Source: Paraburkholderia sabiae (GTDB lineage Bacteria > Pseudomonadota > Gammaproteobacteria > Burkholderiales > Burkholderiaceae). From it: a stretch of 64,000 bases of DNA. Under the pieces are notes generated by a model that saw only the letters and a list, made by a program, of their open reading frames with translations, ran no database searches and was not told the DNA's origin. The stretch is from the NCBI RefSeq assembly GCF_030412785.1, contig NZ_CP125295.1:3968001-4032000 (forward strand), given 5' to 3'. This document shows, piece after piece, positions 32,866 through 41,007 of the stretch. Each line of letters starts with the position of its first letter. The stretch's first letter is position 1. The translations under genes were made by a program, and so were the position numbers.

Positions 32866-34158
32866 TCAGACGGCCTGCACGCAACGGAAGCCCGCATACA
32901 CGTGCTGATAACGCGGCTGAAACCAGTTACGAAACGTCGGCCGCAGCATGCACTGCGCGGTGCGCGCCGAGCCGCCCTTCAGCACGTAATGCTGGCCGTC
33001 GAAGAAGTTCGCCGAGTAGCCGAGATAGAACGGGAACGCATCGAAGCCCGGCAGCGCGTCGAACAGCGACGACGTCCATTCCCAGCCATTGCCGTACAGT
33101 CCTTCGACGCCGAATGCGCTGACGTTGTCGGGCGCGGCATCGACGGCTTGCGGGTCCCAGCTGCGGAAATCGTAGTTGCCCGATGGCGCGTGCGGCACGC
33201 CTTGCGCGGCGCGTTGCCACTGCGCTTCCGTGGGCAGCGTCTTGCCTGCCCAGCGCGCGTACGCGGCTGCTTCGGCGTGGCTCACGTAGACGGGCCAGTC
33301 GGGCGGCAGCGCGATATCCTCGAACATCGTGCGCAAGGTCCAACTACCTTCGGCACCTTGCGACCACGTGACGGGATGCGCGATGCCTTCGGCTTCTTTC
33401 CACGCCCAGTCCTTGTCGTTCCAGTACGCGCGGTTGCCGTAGCCGCCCGCGTCGATGAACTCCATGAACTGCGCGTTCGTCACCATGTAGCGGTCCATGT
33501 CGAATGCGTCGACCTGCACGCGCTGCTCGCCGAATTCGTTGTCCCAGCCGAAGCGTCCGTCTTCCTTCTTCATGCCGAGCACGGCTTCGCCCGCGGACAC
33601 GCGCACCATCGGCGATGTGTCGACGTTGCGCGCCGATACCGCGTTCGATACCGCGCCCTCAGGCGCAGCCTTCATCTCGAGCGGCAACTGATGCAGCATG
33701 TACGCGAGCGTTTCCGCGTGCATCAGCCGGTGTTCGATGGCGACGTGCATCAACTGCTCGGGCGAGCCCGTCGACATCCCGCCGCTGCCAAATTCGAATT
33801 CGGCGAGACGTTCATCGATCTGCTCGCGCGCCCTCGTCGCGTAGTCGTGCACGGCTTCGAGCGACGGCCAGTCGGAAGGTTGATCCATCGGAAAGCCGCC
33901 GTCGACGGGATCGATGCCGAACGCGAACAGCTGGTCGAGTTCGGGCGAAAACGCGGGCAGCGGACAAAGCCGCTCGTCGAACAGATTGCGGTCGAAGGCT
34001 TCGAGATGGCCGATGTAGAACACGATCCGGTGCCGCTCGCGGATCGGACGTTCATACAGGTATTCGGGTTTGACGACCGAGAACAGGGCGTCGGTAACGC
34101 GGCGTGCGTCGATGAGCCGTTGGACCAGCGGGTGGTGCGGAGCGGGGTCGCGATTCAT
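32866..34158 (-). CDS. EgtB/SenA-like non-haem iron sulfoxide synthase
   Basis: Protein of 430 aa with an N-terminal DinB-like domain and a C-terminal formylglycine-generating-enzyme (FGE/SUMF1) domain, the EgtB architecture. Iron-binding histidines fit FYIGHLEAFDRNL and the HxxxHxE block EHRLMHAETLAY. The C-terminal fold shows AAAYARWAGKTLPTEAQWQR and ending YAGFRCV. EgtB joins a thiol donor to trimethylhistidine in ergothioneine synthesis, while SenA does the selenium counterpart. No methyltransferase EgtD, SenB or SenC gene is adjacent, so the exact product cannot be told. The ATG at 34158 is chosen over one 9 codons upstream. Confidence 0.75.
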   Translation of the reverse strand: MNRDPAPHHPLVQRLIDARRVTDALFSVVKPEYLYERPIRERHRIVFYIGHLEAFDRNLFDERLCPLPAFSPELDQLFAFGIDPVDGGFPMDQPSDWPSLEAVHDYATRAREQIDERLAEFEFGSGGMSTGSPEQLMHVAIEHRLMHAETLAYMLHQLPLEMKAAPEGAVSNAVSARNVDTSPMVRVSAGEAVLGMKKEDGRFGWDNEFGEQRVQVDAFDMDRYMVTNAQFMEFIDAGGYGNRAYWNDKDWAWKEAEGIAHPVTWSQGAEGSWTLRTMFEDIALPPDWPVYVSHAEAAAYARWAGKTLPTEAQWQRAAQGVPHAPSGNYDFRSWDPQAVDAAPDNVSAFGVEGLYGNGWEWTSSLFDALPGFDAFPFYLGYSANFFDGQHYVLKGGSARTAQCMLRPTFRNWFQPRYQHVYAGFRCVQAV

Positions 34159-34319
34159 TCGCCGGGTCTCCTCGTGAGGCTGCAAGCTTCTTGCATGGAA
34201 CGGGACAGTCTTAAACTGTACCGCAGCCGCAGGAGACGTGCCAGGCGGATGCGCATCGGCGTCGCACGATGCGAGGCCGAGCGTCAGACCCGGCGAGAAT
34301 CAGTGAGAGCCCGACAGAA

Positions 34320-35099
34320 TCAGGCGTTCGCGACCGCGCCGACCTTGCGCAGACCGTCGGGATCGACGATGTGAATGAAGCGCCCTTGTGCGTCGATCAG
34401 TCCGCGCTTTTGAAATCTTGACAAGGTGCGGCTCACGGTTTCGAGCGTCATGCCGAGGTAGCTGCCCATGTCTTCGCGCGTCATCCGCAGATTGAATTCC
34501 GCCGATGAATAGCCGCGCTGCGCGTTGCGTTCGGAGATGTCGAGCAGGAAAGCCGCGACGCGCTCGTCGGCGCTCAGCGAACCGAGCACCATCATCTGCG
34601 CGGCTTCGCGGACGATCTGTTCGCCCATCAGCTTGTGCAGCCGATCCTGCATCGAACTGACTTCGCGGCACAGATGCTTGAGCGCTGCGTAAGGAATGAT
34701 GCACACCGAGCTGTCTTCGAGCGCCACCGCGCTGCACGCGTGCTGGTCGCTGCTGATGCCGTCGAGTCCCAGCGCTTCGCCCGCGAGCCGCAGACCCGTG
34801 ACCTGCTCGCGGCCGTCGCGATGCGCCATCACCGTTTTCAGCGAGCCCGAGCGCACGGCGTACAGGTTGTCGAAGGAATCGCCCGCACGGTAGAGCGGCT
34901 CGCCGCGACGCACTGCACGCGCCGAGCAGATCAGCGCTTCGAGCTGCGGCATGTCATTGGCGGCGACGCCTTGCGGCATGCACAGATGCCGCATCGCGCA
35001 CGATGAGCAGCGCGCGGTGCTGCGCGCGGCGCGCTGCGTGGAAGAGGCCGGCGGGCGGCGGGCGGCGCGAACGGGAGCAACGGCGGTGGGATTGAGCAT
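34320..35099 (-). CDS. fnr: FNR-type oxygen-sensing regulator
   Basis: Crp/Fnr-family activator of 259 aa for low-oxygen genes. Four cysteines that can hold an oxygen-labile [4Fe-4S] cluster are Cys31, Cys34, Cys40 and Cys122. The CX2CX5C spacing and the 122 position match E. coli FNR well. A cAMP-type sensor domain is followed by the HTH with REDMGSYLGMTLETVSRTL, containing the ETVSR recognition element. The ATG at 35099 (MLNPTAVAP) is preferred to one 19 codons upstream. The universal stress gene next door is a common type of FNR target, but no clear TTGAT-N4-ATCAA site was seen. Confidence 0.9.
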   Translation of the reverse strand: MLNPTAVAPVRAARRPPASSTQRAARSTARCSSCAMRHLCMPQGVAANDMPQLEALICSARAVRRGEPLYRAGDSFDNLYAVRSGSLKTVMAHRDGREQVTGLRLAGEALGLDGISSDQHACSAVALEDSSVCIIPYAALKHLCREVSSMQDRLHKLMGEQIVREAAQMMVLGSLSADERVAAFLLDISERNAQRGYSSAEFNLRMTREDMGSYLGMTLETVSRTLSRFQKRGLIDAQGRFIHIVDPDGLRKVGAVANA

Positions 35100-35233
35100 G
35101 GTAGCAACCGGCCTGAAAAGGGTGACAACCGATTGTCCCACTCGATGCGCATGCAACCAGGCGGCAAAATGACGCGTCGATGCGCCGGTCGCGTTTGAGC
35201 GATATCACGCTTTCGTTCGCGCGCGTCGACGCG

Positions 35234-35710
35234 TCAGATCTTCGGCTCGTCCGCGTCGTCGCCGCCCGCCGCGGACGGAATCAGCAGCACGGGCAGCGTC
35301 GACTGGCGCACGCAGCGCTCGGCCACGCTGCCGAGTATCAGCCGCTGCATGCCGCGCCGGCCATGCGTGCCCATCACGATCAGATCGGCGGTGAAATCGG
35401 CGGCGGCGCGCAGCACGAGCGTCGGCACGTCGTCGAGCGAGGAGGCTTCGCCGACCGCGATATCGCCCGATACGCCGCGTTCGCGCATCGCCGCCGACAG
35501 TTCCGCCGTCAACTCCTTGCCCTGCTCGACCAGCCGGTTGCGCAGGACGGACGGATCGTAGCCCGGCGCGTCGAAGTACATCGGCGTGTTTTCGACCGCG
35601 TAGAACGCGCGCAGCGTCGCGCCGAGCTTGCTGGCCAGATTCAGGGCGCCGTCGAACGCGCGGCGCGACGTGTTACTGCCGTCGACTGCAACGAGGATGC
35701 GTGTGTACAT
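35234..35710 (-). CDS. Universal stress protein UspA family
   Basis: Cytoplasmic nucleotide-binding stress protein of 158 aa. It starts MYTRILVAVDGSNTSRRAF, and the C-terminal ATP-binding signature GTHGRRGMQRLILGSVAE shows the G-x2-G-x9-G-S pattern. A clean GGAGG seven bases before the ATG at 35710 fixes the start over one 12 codons upstream. It is monocistronic, upstream of fnr on the same strand. Confidence 0.9.
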   Translation of the reverse strand: MYTRILVAVDGSNTSRRAFDGALNLASKLGATLRAFYAVENTPMYFDAPGYDPSVLRNRLVEQGKELTAELSAAMRERGVSGDIAVGEASSLDDVPTLVLRAAADFTADLIVMGTHGRRGMQRLILGSVAERCVRQSTLPVLLIPSAAGGDDADEPKI

Positions 35711-36022
35711 GAAGCCTCCGTGCCGTTGAAAGCGGCGCGCCGCCATGTTCAGCGCGCGGGCCGCCGATGATGAGCGGTGGAAATTCGCCGGGATTCCGCT
35801 TGCAGCTTAAATGATCGCCGAAAAACACGGGTTTTCGACGGCGGGCGCGCAGATGTCAATCAAAGATTTATCAAATTTTGCTGTCGCGCGCCGGGTCGTT
35901 CATACTGGCGGCACACGCGCGCCAACGTGCTTTTCCGCCCAGACAGACGGAGATTTCGTAAGTTGGCGCGCATTATTTGCCTTACAATTCCAATCTATTC
36001 TGACAAGCCGCTTTTCTCGACG

Positions 36023-36712
36023 ATGAACGAGCGCAAACCGACTGGTCTGCCGGACAAGATCTACGGCGACATCCTCAACCGCATTCTCGAAGGCGAGTAC
36101 AAGGAAGGCGAACGCCTGCCGACCGAGCACGCGCTCGCCGAACGTTTCGAGACGTCACGGCCCACGGTGCGCGAGGCGCTCGCGCGGCTTCGCGCGGACG
36201 GCATCATCGTCACGCGGCATGGTTCGGGCACGACGGTCGCGCGCCGTCCTGACCCCGACGTGCGCCGCTTCGCGCCGCTGGAAACGCTCTCCGACATTCG
36301 CCGCTGCTACGACTTCCGCATCGTGACGGAATCGGGCGGCGCCGAGCTGGCCGCGCAGATGGCCGAGGCCGACGACATCGCCGCGATCCAGCACGCGTGG
36401 GACGAACTGGAGCGCGTGATCGAAACGCAGGGCATCGGTGCGAAGGACGACTTCGCGTTCCACCTTGCCGTCGCGCGCGCGTCGAAGAACCAGTTCTTCA
36501 TCACGATGATGTCGTTCATCGAAGAGCAGATCGTGTTCAGCATGAATCTGTCGCGCAATCTGTCGCTGGTGAAGACGCTCGAACGTCAGCGGCTCGTGCA
36601 GGCCGAGCATCTCGCCGTGCTCGAAGCGATCCGCCGGAAAGATTCCGCGGCTGCCGGACAGGCCATGCGCTCGCATCTGGAGCACGCGCGCGACCGGATG
36701 TTCGGCTCCTGA
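36023..36712 (+). CDS. FadR/GntR-family regulator
   Basis: Regulator of 229 aa with an N-terminal winged HTH (IYGDILNRILEGEYKEGERL, then FETSRPTVREALARL) and a C-terminal FCD domain (DDFAFHLAVARASKNQFF). FCD proteins usually sense carboxylates or sugar acids. The next gene on the same strand is a DHA2-type transporter 87 bp away, which may be its target. The ATG at 36023 is chosen because the long upstream extension has no homologous look. The effector is unknown. Confidence 0.83.
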   Translation: MNERKPTGLPDKIYGDILNRILEGEYKEGERLPTEHALAERFETSRPTVREALARLRADGIIVTRHGSGTTVARRPDPDVRRFAPLETLSDIRRCYDFRIVTESGGAELAAQMAEADDIAAIQHAWDELERVIETQGIGAKDDFAFHLAVARASKNQFFITMMSFIEEQIVFSMNLSRNLSLVKTLERQRLVQAEHLAVLEAIRRKDSAAAGQAMRSHLEHARDRMFGS

Positions 36713-36799
36713 CGTTTTATCCCGCCTTGCCGGGCCGCGTCGTTTCACACGCGGCCGTGTTCGTTTTTCCCCTCATCTGAAAATGCGGCGCGTCATGCG

Positions 36800-38368
36800 T
36801 TGCATCGCAAAGAAGTGAATCCTTCCCGTCCTCTGCCTTTCCGCGACGCACTCCTGGCCATGCTCGGCATCGGTCTCGTCAACATGCTGGTCGCGCTTGA
36901 TCAGACGGTGGTCAGCACGGCATTGCCGTCGATCGTCGTCGAATTGCACGGTTTCGAGTATTACGCGTGGATCGCGAGCGCGTATCTGCTGGCGTCCGTG
37001 GTCACGGTGCCCGTGTTCGGGCGGCTCGGCGACTACTTCGGCCGCAAGTATTTCGTGATCACGGCGGTGATCGTCTTCACGGTCGCGTCCGCGCTGTGTG
37101 GTCTGGCGAGCAGCATGCCGTTTCTGGTGTTCGCGCGCGGGCTGCAGGGCGTCGGCGGCGGGATGATGGTCGGCACGGCGTTCGCGTCGATCCCCGATCT
37201 TTTCCCCGATCCACGCACGCGCGTGCGCTGGCAGGTCGTGCTGGCGGCCGCTTACGGGATCGGCACGGCGGCGGGACCGTCGCTGGGCGGCTGGCTGAGC
37301 CAGAACTTCGGCTGGCGCTCGACGTTTCTCGTGAACCTGCCAGTCGGCGCGCTCGCGCTGTACTTCATCTGGGCGCATCTGCCGTATTACCGGCGCGAGC
37401 GCACGGGCGACGTGCGTATCGACTGGACGGGCGCCGTGCTGGTGGCGCTGGTGCTCGGCGGCTTGCAGACCTTCATCGAAGCCGTGCCGAAGGACGGCCT
37501 GACGACGGCCAATCTGATCCTCGCCGCGCTGGTGATCGTCGGCGCGGCGGCGCTGCTGGTCTGCGAGCGGCGCGCGACGCATCCCATCGTGCCGCTCGAT
37601 CTGTTCAAGGATCCGCAGCTCGTGACGCTGTTCACGCTGTCGGTGTTGTCGGGCTTCGTGATGTTTTCGCTGATATTTTTCGCGCCGCTGCTGCTGCAGG
37701 GAGGCTTCGGGCTGACGCCGCAGCAGGCCGGTCTGCTGGCGACGCCGATCGCCGCATGTATCGCGCTCGGCAGCCTGATCAACACGCGCATCGTGATCCA
37801 CATGTCGCGGCCGACGGCCATTCTGACGATCGGCTTCAGCCTGCTGGTGGCTGCGTCGGTCGGCATCGCGCTCGCCACGCCGGCGACGCCGCATCTGTAC
37901 CTGGAACTGTCGATGGCGGCCGTCGGCATTGGCCTCGGCTTCATCCTCAACAATCTCAACATATTCGGACAGGAGATCGCCGGCCGCGAGCGCTTCGGCA
38001 TCACGACGGCGTTGCTTCAATCGACGCGCATGGTCGGCGGCATGCTCGGCACGAGCATCGTCGCGACGATCGTGAACCGGCGCTACGCGTCGGGCGTGGA
38101 AGAATCGCTGCGCGTGCTCGGCGAATCCGTCGAGTCGACCTGGCGTCCGAAGCTCGCCGATCCGCGCATTCTCGTCGACGAAAGCCTGCGCGACTCGCTG
38201 CTGATCGAACTGAAGCGCGCCGGCCTCGAAGGCCCGGCGCTGTTCGACGCGGCGCGTCACGTGCTCGTGCAGTCGATTCACATCGGTGTTGTGCTGACGG
38301 GCTGCGCCGCGCTGGCAGCCGCGCTCCTCGTGCGCCGGATTTCGCACATCACGTTCCGGCGCGGCTGA
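36800..38368 (+). CDS. MFS drug/metabolite exporter, DHA2 (EmrB/QacA) family
   Basis: Fourteen-segment major facilitator of up to 522 aa. Signatures are LVALDQTVVSTALPSIVVEL (motif D1, ending the first segment), GRLGDYFGRKYF (motif A) and GPSLGGWLSQNFGWRSTFLV (motif C region). Such proteins export drugs, biocides or metabolites using the proton gradient. The start is uncertain: no ATG fits upstream of the first helix, and TTG at 36800 or GTG at 36815 are the candidates. It lies downstream of a GntR regulator and converges on luxI. Confidence 0.85.
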   Translation: MHRKEVNPSRPLPFRDALLAMLGIGLVNMLVALDQTVVSTALPSIVVELHGFEYYAWIASAYLLASVVTVPVFGRLGDYFGRKYFVITAVIVFTVASALCGLASSMPFLVFARGLQGVGGGMMVGTAFASIPDLFPDPRTRVRWQVVLAAAYGIGTAAGPSLGGWLSQNFGWRSTFLVNLPVGALALYFIWAHLPYYRRERTGDVRIDWTGAVLVALVLGGLQTFIEAVPKDGLTTANLILAALVIVGAAALLVCERRATHPIVPLDLFKDPQLVTLFTLSVLSGFVMFSLIFFAPLLLQGGFGLTPQQAGLLATPIAACIALGSLINTRIVIHMSRPTAILTIGFSLLVAASVGIALATPATPHLYLELSMAAVGIGLGFILNNLNIFGQEIAGRERFGITTALLQSTRMVGGMLGTSIVATIVNRRYASGVEESLRVLGESVESTWRPKLADPRILVDESLRDSLLIELKRAGLEGPALFDAARHVLVQSIHIGVVLTGCAALAAALLVRRISHITFRRG

Positions 38369-38400
38369 AACGCGTCAAGCCAACCGCGGCGTTTGAAACA

Positions 38401-38988
38401 TCAGGCAGCGACGGGCATCGGCTTGCATACCGCCGCGCGGATCGCGTCGACGGTGATGTCGAGCGCGATCGTACGCTCGACGCCGATCTTCACGGGCGGC
38501 CCCAGCCGCGTCACCTCGATGCCCGCGCGCCGCAGCATCCGTTCGATCGCCAGCGTCGTCACCGTCACGTAGCGGGTGATGCCCATCCGGTCGGCGAACG
38601 TCACCAGTTCGTGGATCGCGTGCATCGTCAAATCTGCAAAGCCAAACGTTTGCTCGCCATCCGTTTCGATAGCAAAGCGGCTCAATTCCCAGATATGCCT
38701 CCCGAGTGGCGCGTCCTGACCGCCGAGCAGTTGCGGGAACGTGTCCTTGAGCATGTTCGGGCCTTCCGTCGGCATCAGCCGCCAGCAGCCGCGCACGTTG
38801 CGATCGGTGTCCTGAATGAGCATGTAGTACGGTCCCAGCGCGTCGTAGCCGTCGATCTCCATGCCCGCGATGGTCGGAACATCCCATCCCATCCGGTCGC
38901 GAAAAACCCGGGCGCGCAGTCGGTACATCTCGTTGATGTGCTTGTTGTCGAACTCCTGCCGTGTGCCAATCCGAATCGCCGTATGCAT
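38401..38988 (-). CDS. Acyl-homoserine-lactone synthase (LuxI family)
   Basis: Makes the quorum-sensing signal from S-adenosylmethionine and acyl-ACP. The 195-aa protein has the invariant residues of the family: YRLRARVFRDRMGW (Arg, Phe, Trp), EIDGYDALGPYYML (two Asp), GCWRLMPTEGPNML (Arg) and WELSRFAIE (Glu, Arg). The start at 38988 is fixed by AAGGAG nine bases upstream. An RsaL-like gene is divergent, and a lux box lies midway in the 143-bp gap. This arrangement recalls the BraI/BraR type found in plant-associated Paraburkholderia, though acyl-chain preference cannot be read from sequence. Confidence 0.94.
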   Translation of the reverse strand: MHTAIRIGTRQEFDNKHINEMYRLRARVFRDRMGWDVPTIAGMEIDGYDALGPYYMLIQDTDRNVRGCWRLMPTEGPNMLKDTFPQLLGGQDAPLGRHIWELSRFAIETDGEQTFGFADLTMHAIHELVTFADRMGITRYVTVTTLAIERMLRRAGIEVTRLGPPVKIGVERTIALDITVDAIRAAVCKPMPVAA

Positions 38989-39048
38989 GGTGTGCTCCTT
39001 ACGTGGTGGAGGTACGCAGGAAAACGTATGCATTTCGGATAAAAAAAA

Positions 39049-39070
39049 CACCTACTCACCTGGATAGGTG
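39049..39070. promoter_or_regulatory. lux box between luxI and the RsaL-like gene
   Basis: CACCTA (39049-39054) and TAGGTG (39065-39070) are exact complements with a 10-bp spacer. The inner 20 bp (ACCTA...TAGGT) has the size and CT-N12-AG geometry of a lux/las box. It is centred 71 bp upstream of luxI and 72 bp upstream of the divergent RsaL-like gene, so one LuxR dimer could serve both. Confidence 0.75.
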
Positions 39071-39131
39071 GCGATTGGGTCTGAAGATTACAAAATTGAG
39101 ATGAGGGCAGCCAATCACCAGGAAAAACATC

Positions 39132-39464
39132 ATGGAACTTCAGAATCATTGGCAAGCGGGCGTTCACGCAAACGTTCAACCGAGCGCACAGGGCCGCAAT
39201 CCGGACGCTTCGTCCGGGGTGGATCGCGTTTTGATCATCGCGTACCGCAAGAAAAAGAAAGAAAGCCAGCGCCAGTTCTGGGCGCGTTTCGGCGTCACGC
39301 AATCGCGCGGTAGCCGCTTCGAATCGGGCGCAGAGATTCCGGCACCCGTCTCGATCCTGCTAGGCCTCTACTTCACGAAGACGGTCACTGACGGCGATCT
39401 GGGCAGGGCAGAGAAGGTTCTGCACAACCCGGAAGCGCGTGAGCTCATCAACCTGGATCAATAA
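39132..39464 (+). CDS. rsaL: RsaL-like quorum-sensing repressor
   Basis: Protein of 110 aa with a compact helical DNA-binding region: IIAYRKKKKESQRQFWARFG followed by TQSRGSRFESGAEIPAPV. The FWxRxGVTQSxGSRxExGxxIPxP pattern is that expected for RsaL, the homeostatic repressor of AHL synthase genes. The setting agrees, because it lies between luxI and luxR, divergent from luxI across a shared lux box. The 3' end overlaps the convergent luxR gene by 17 bp. The N-terminal ~30 residues are variable and polar. Identity as RsaL rests on pattern and position. Confidence 0.65.
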   Translation: MELQNHWQAGVHANVQPSAQGRNPDASSGVDRVLIIAYRKKKKESQRQFWARFGVTQSRGSRFESGAEIPAPVSILLGLYFTKTVTDGDLGRAEKVLHNPEARELINLDQ

Positions 39465-40176
39465 GGCCGAGCTGCGTAGCAATCACGGCGGCTGCGCGCC
39501 GTGAGTTCACACCGAATTTCGTGCGAATGTTCTTGAGGTGGAAGTTCACCACGGCTTCCGAGCAATTGAGAATGTGCGAAATTTCCCAGGTGGACTTACC
39601 GCGCGCGGTCCATTTCAGACACTCCTGCTCTCGCGGCGTGAGCTTCGGCACCAAAGCTTGCGTGTGCGTGTTCAGGTGAGGCTGGCTCGTGTCGATGACG
39701 AGGTCGCGCAACAGCACCAGGTTGGGCAACACGACATCGAGATGACGCCAGAAGTCGTCGCTCGGGTTGTGATCGTTGACGAAGCAGATCAGACCCGATT
39801 CCTGTCTCGGCCCGTGAATGGGCAGGCTCACGCCTGCGCGCAAGCCGTGCGCGCGGGCTTCTTCATACATGGTTTGCGCCGGATTGGTGTCGAACAGATC
39901 CGGCGACCAGATCAGCGGTGACGATTTCGTCATGCAATGCGTGACGGTCGGATCGATGTGCGCAAACCCCTGCTCGTTGTAGAACTGCCGCCAGGTGGGC
40001 GAATACGTGCTGCGGATGAACGCGTCTTCGAGCCGCATGCCCGGCCGCGGCAGAATGCCGACCAGCACGCGATCAAAGCCCCAGCTGTCTGCCAGTCGGG
40101 CGACTTCGCGGAACCAGGTGACATCGTTCTCCGCTTCCAGCAACGGCGACATCTGCTCAATGAAATGTTGCGGCAA
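39448..40176 (-). CDS. LuxR-family AHL receptor/regulator
   Basis: Quorum-sensing activator of 242 aa. The N-terminal autoinducer domain has WRQFYNEQGFAHIDPTVTHC (conserved Trp, Tyr, Asp, Pro) and the later Trp in LIWSPDLF. The C-terminal HTH starts PKLTPREQECLKWTARGKST and continues with SEAVVNFHLKNIRTKFGV. It is the presumed partner of the LuxI synthase at 38401 and should act at the lux box at 39049. Its end overlaps the RsaL-like gene by 17 bp in convergent orientation, so antisense effects are possible. Confidence 0.93.
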   Translation of the reverse strand: MPQHFIEQMSPLLEAENDVTWFREVARLADSWGFDRVLVGILPRPGMRLEDAFIRSTYSPTWRQFYNEQGFAHIDPTVTHCMTKSSPLIWSPDLFDTNPAQTMYEEARAHGLRAGVSLPIHGPRQESGLICFVNDHNPSDDFWRHLDVVLPNLVLLRDLVIDTSQPHLNTHTQALVPKLTPREQECLKWTARGKSTWEISHILNCSEAVVNFHLKNIRTKFGVNSRRAAAVIATQLGLIDPG

Positions 40177-40488
40177 GGTGCTATCTCTCGAGGTGCGCAG
40201 CGGAGGGGGCCGTGGCCATGCCGATGCTGCGGTTACTCATCGTCTTGTTTCGCATCAATTTATCACTATTATTCGCCGGTTAATACTAAATGGCGATAGA
40301 GAATTTTCCAGCCTGTTTCATTTTCGGCTCAAAATCGAGTCACGCCGGGCCGCTATTTAATTGCATCCGCGCAATTCTCCATCAAATGCCGCAAATCCGC
40401 TCCTGCTCTGCCAGTCAGCGTATCGATTAAACCCGCACTTTGAAAGGTTATTGCGCGGTTTTGAATCGGTATTAAATACGGTCTAAGT

Positions 40489-40543
40489 CTCGAAAATCGG
40501 AACAGATTACAAAACGTTTGATTCAAACCCTCCGATTTTCGAG
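40489..40543. repeat. 13-bp perfect inverted repeat with nested hairpin
   Basis: CTCGAAAATCGGA (40489-40501) is the exact complement of TCCGATTTTCGAG (40531-40543), with 29 nt between. Inside lies a second small hairpin, GTTTG-ATT-CAAAC (40516-40528). Either a structured RNA or a two-site operator is possible. Confidence 0.6.
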
Positions 40544-40662
40544 TCGTTGTCATACGAGCCTTTTTAAAAGCGCGATTCGAATCGCAGCGCGCCCGGCCTT
40601 CATTCATATGAAGAAAATCGTTTTCATGCGCGACGCATGGTAGCGTGCTGCGTTTAAGGTTG

Positions 40663-40692
40663 TTTGACAACATTGGCGGCGCGGTGCTAATT
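40663..40692 (+). promoter_or_regulatory. Candidate sigma-70 promoter of the sugar-acid cluster
   Basis: A perfect TTGACA (40663-40668) is followed after 18 bp by CTAATT (40687-40692). It would give a leader of about 310 nt before the dehydrogenase start, so a second, nearer promoter may exist. Confidence 0.35.
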
Positions 40693-41007
40693 TGCCTGAG
40701 TGGTCTCGATGGGGTTCGTGTGTCTGACGGCATCGCGAGAAAGGGCACACCGGATGCTGCGAAGTACGCGGTCGCGCGTGCGTCCCGTCCTCGTCCCGAG
40801 TCGTCGAGCGAAGGCGGACGGCGCCGCAGCGAACCAAGGGCAGATCATGCGAAGATCAGTGTTGCGACGCCGGCTTTGCTCGGGTTCGAGCGCCGTCTCG
40901 CGGAATCGTCCGCCCATTCGTGACGTCGCACACTACTCACTATTTGGATTCCAGGCCGCGCGACGCGACATGCGTTGTCGTCGCACGGCCATCGACAGGA
41001 GCTGGAC

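Larger units (their letters stand above)
40177..41007. other. 831-bp intergenic region with AT-rich core and inverted repeats
   Basis: Separates luxR (leftward) from the semialdehyde dehydrogenase (rightward). The stretch 40240-40660 is clearly more AT-rich than its surroundings. It contains GTATTAAATAC (40469-40479) and a larger 13-bp inverted repeat at 40489-40543. Frames of 90-130 codons on both strands show no recognisable protein features and I do not call them. The right part holds a candidate promoter at 40663-40692. Confidence 0.6.

Noticed and set aside
36967..39042. A 691-codon plus-strand frame across the DHA2 exporter and luxI
   Set aside because: Arg/Ala-rich shadow that passes through luxI in antisense with no protein features.
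40353..40748. A 131-codon minus-strand frame and a 92-codon plus-strand frame in the luxR-dehydrogenase gap
   Set aside because: Composition and residues look random, with no ribosome-binding site or recognisable family.
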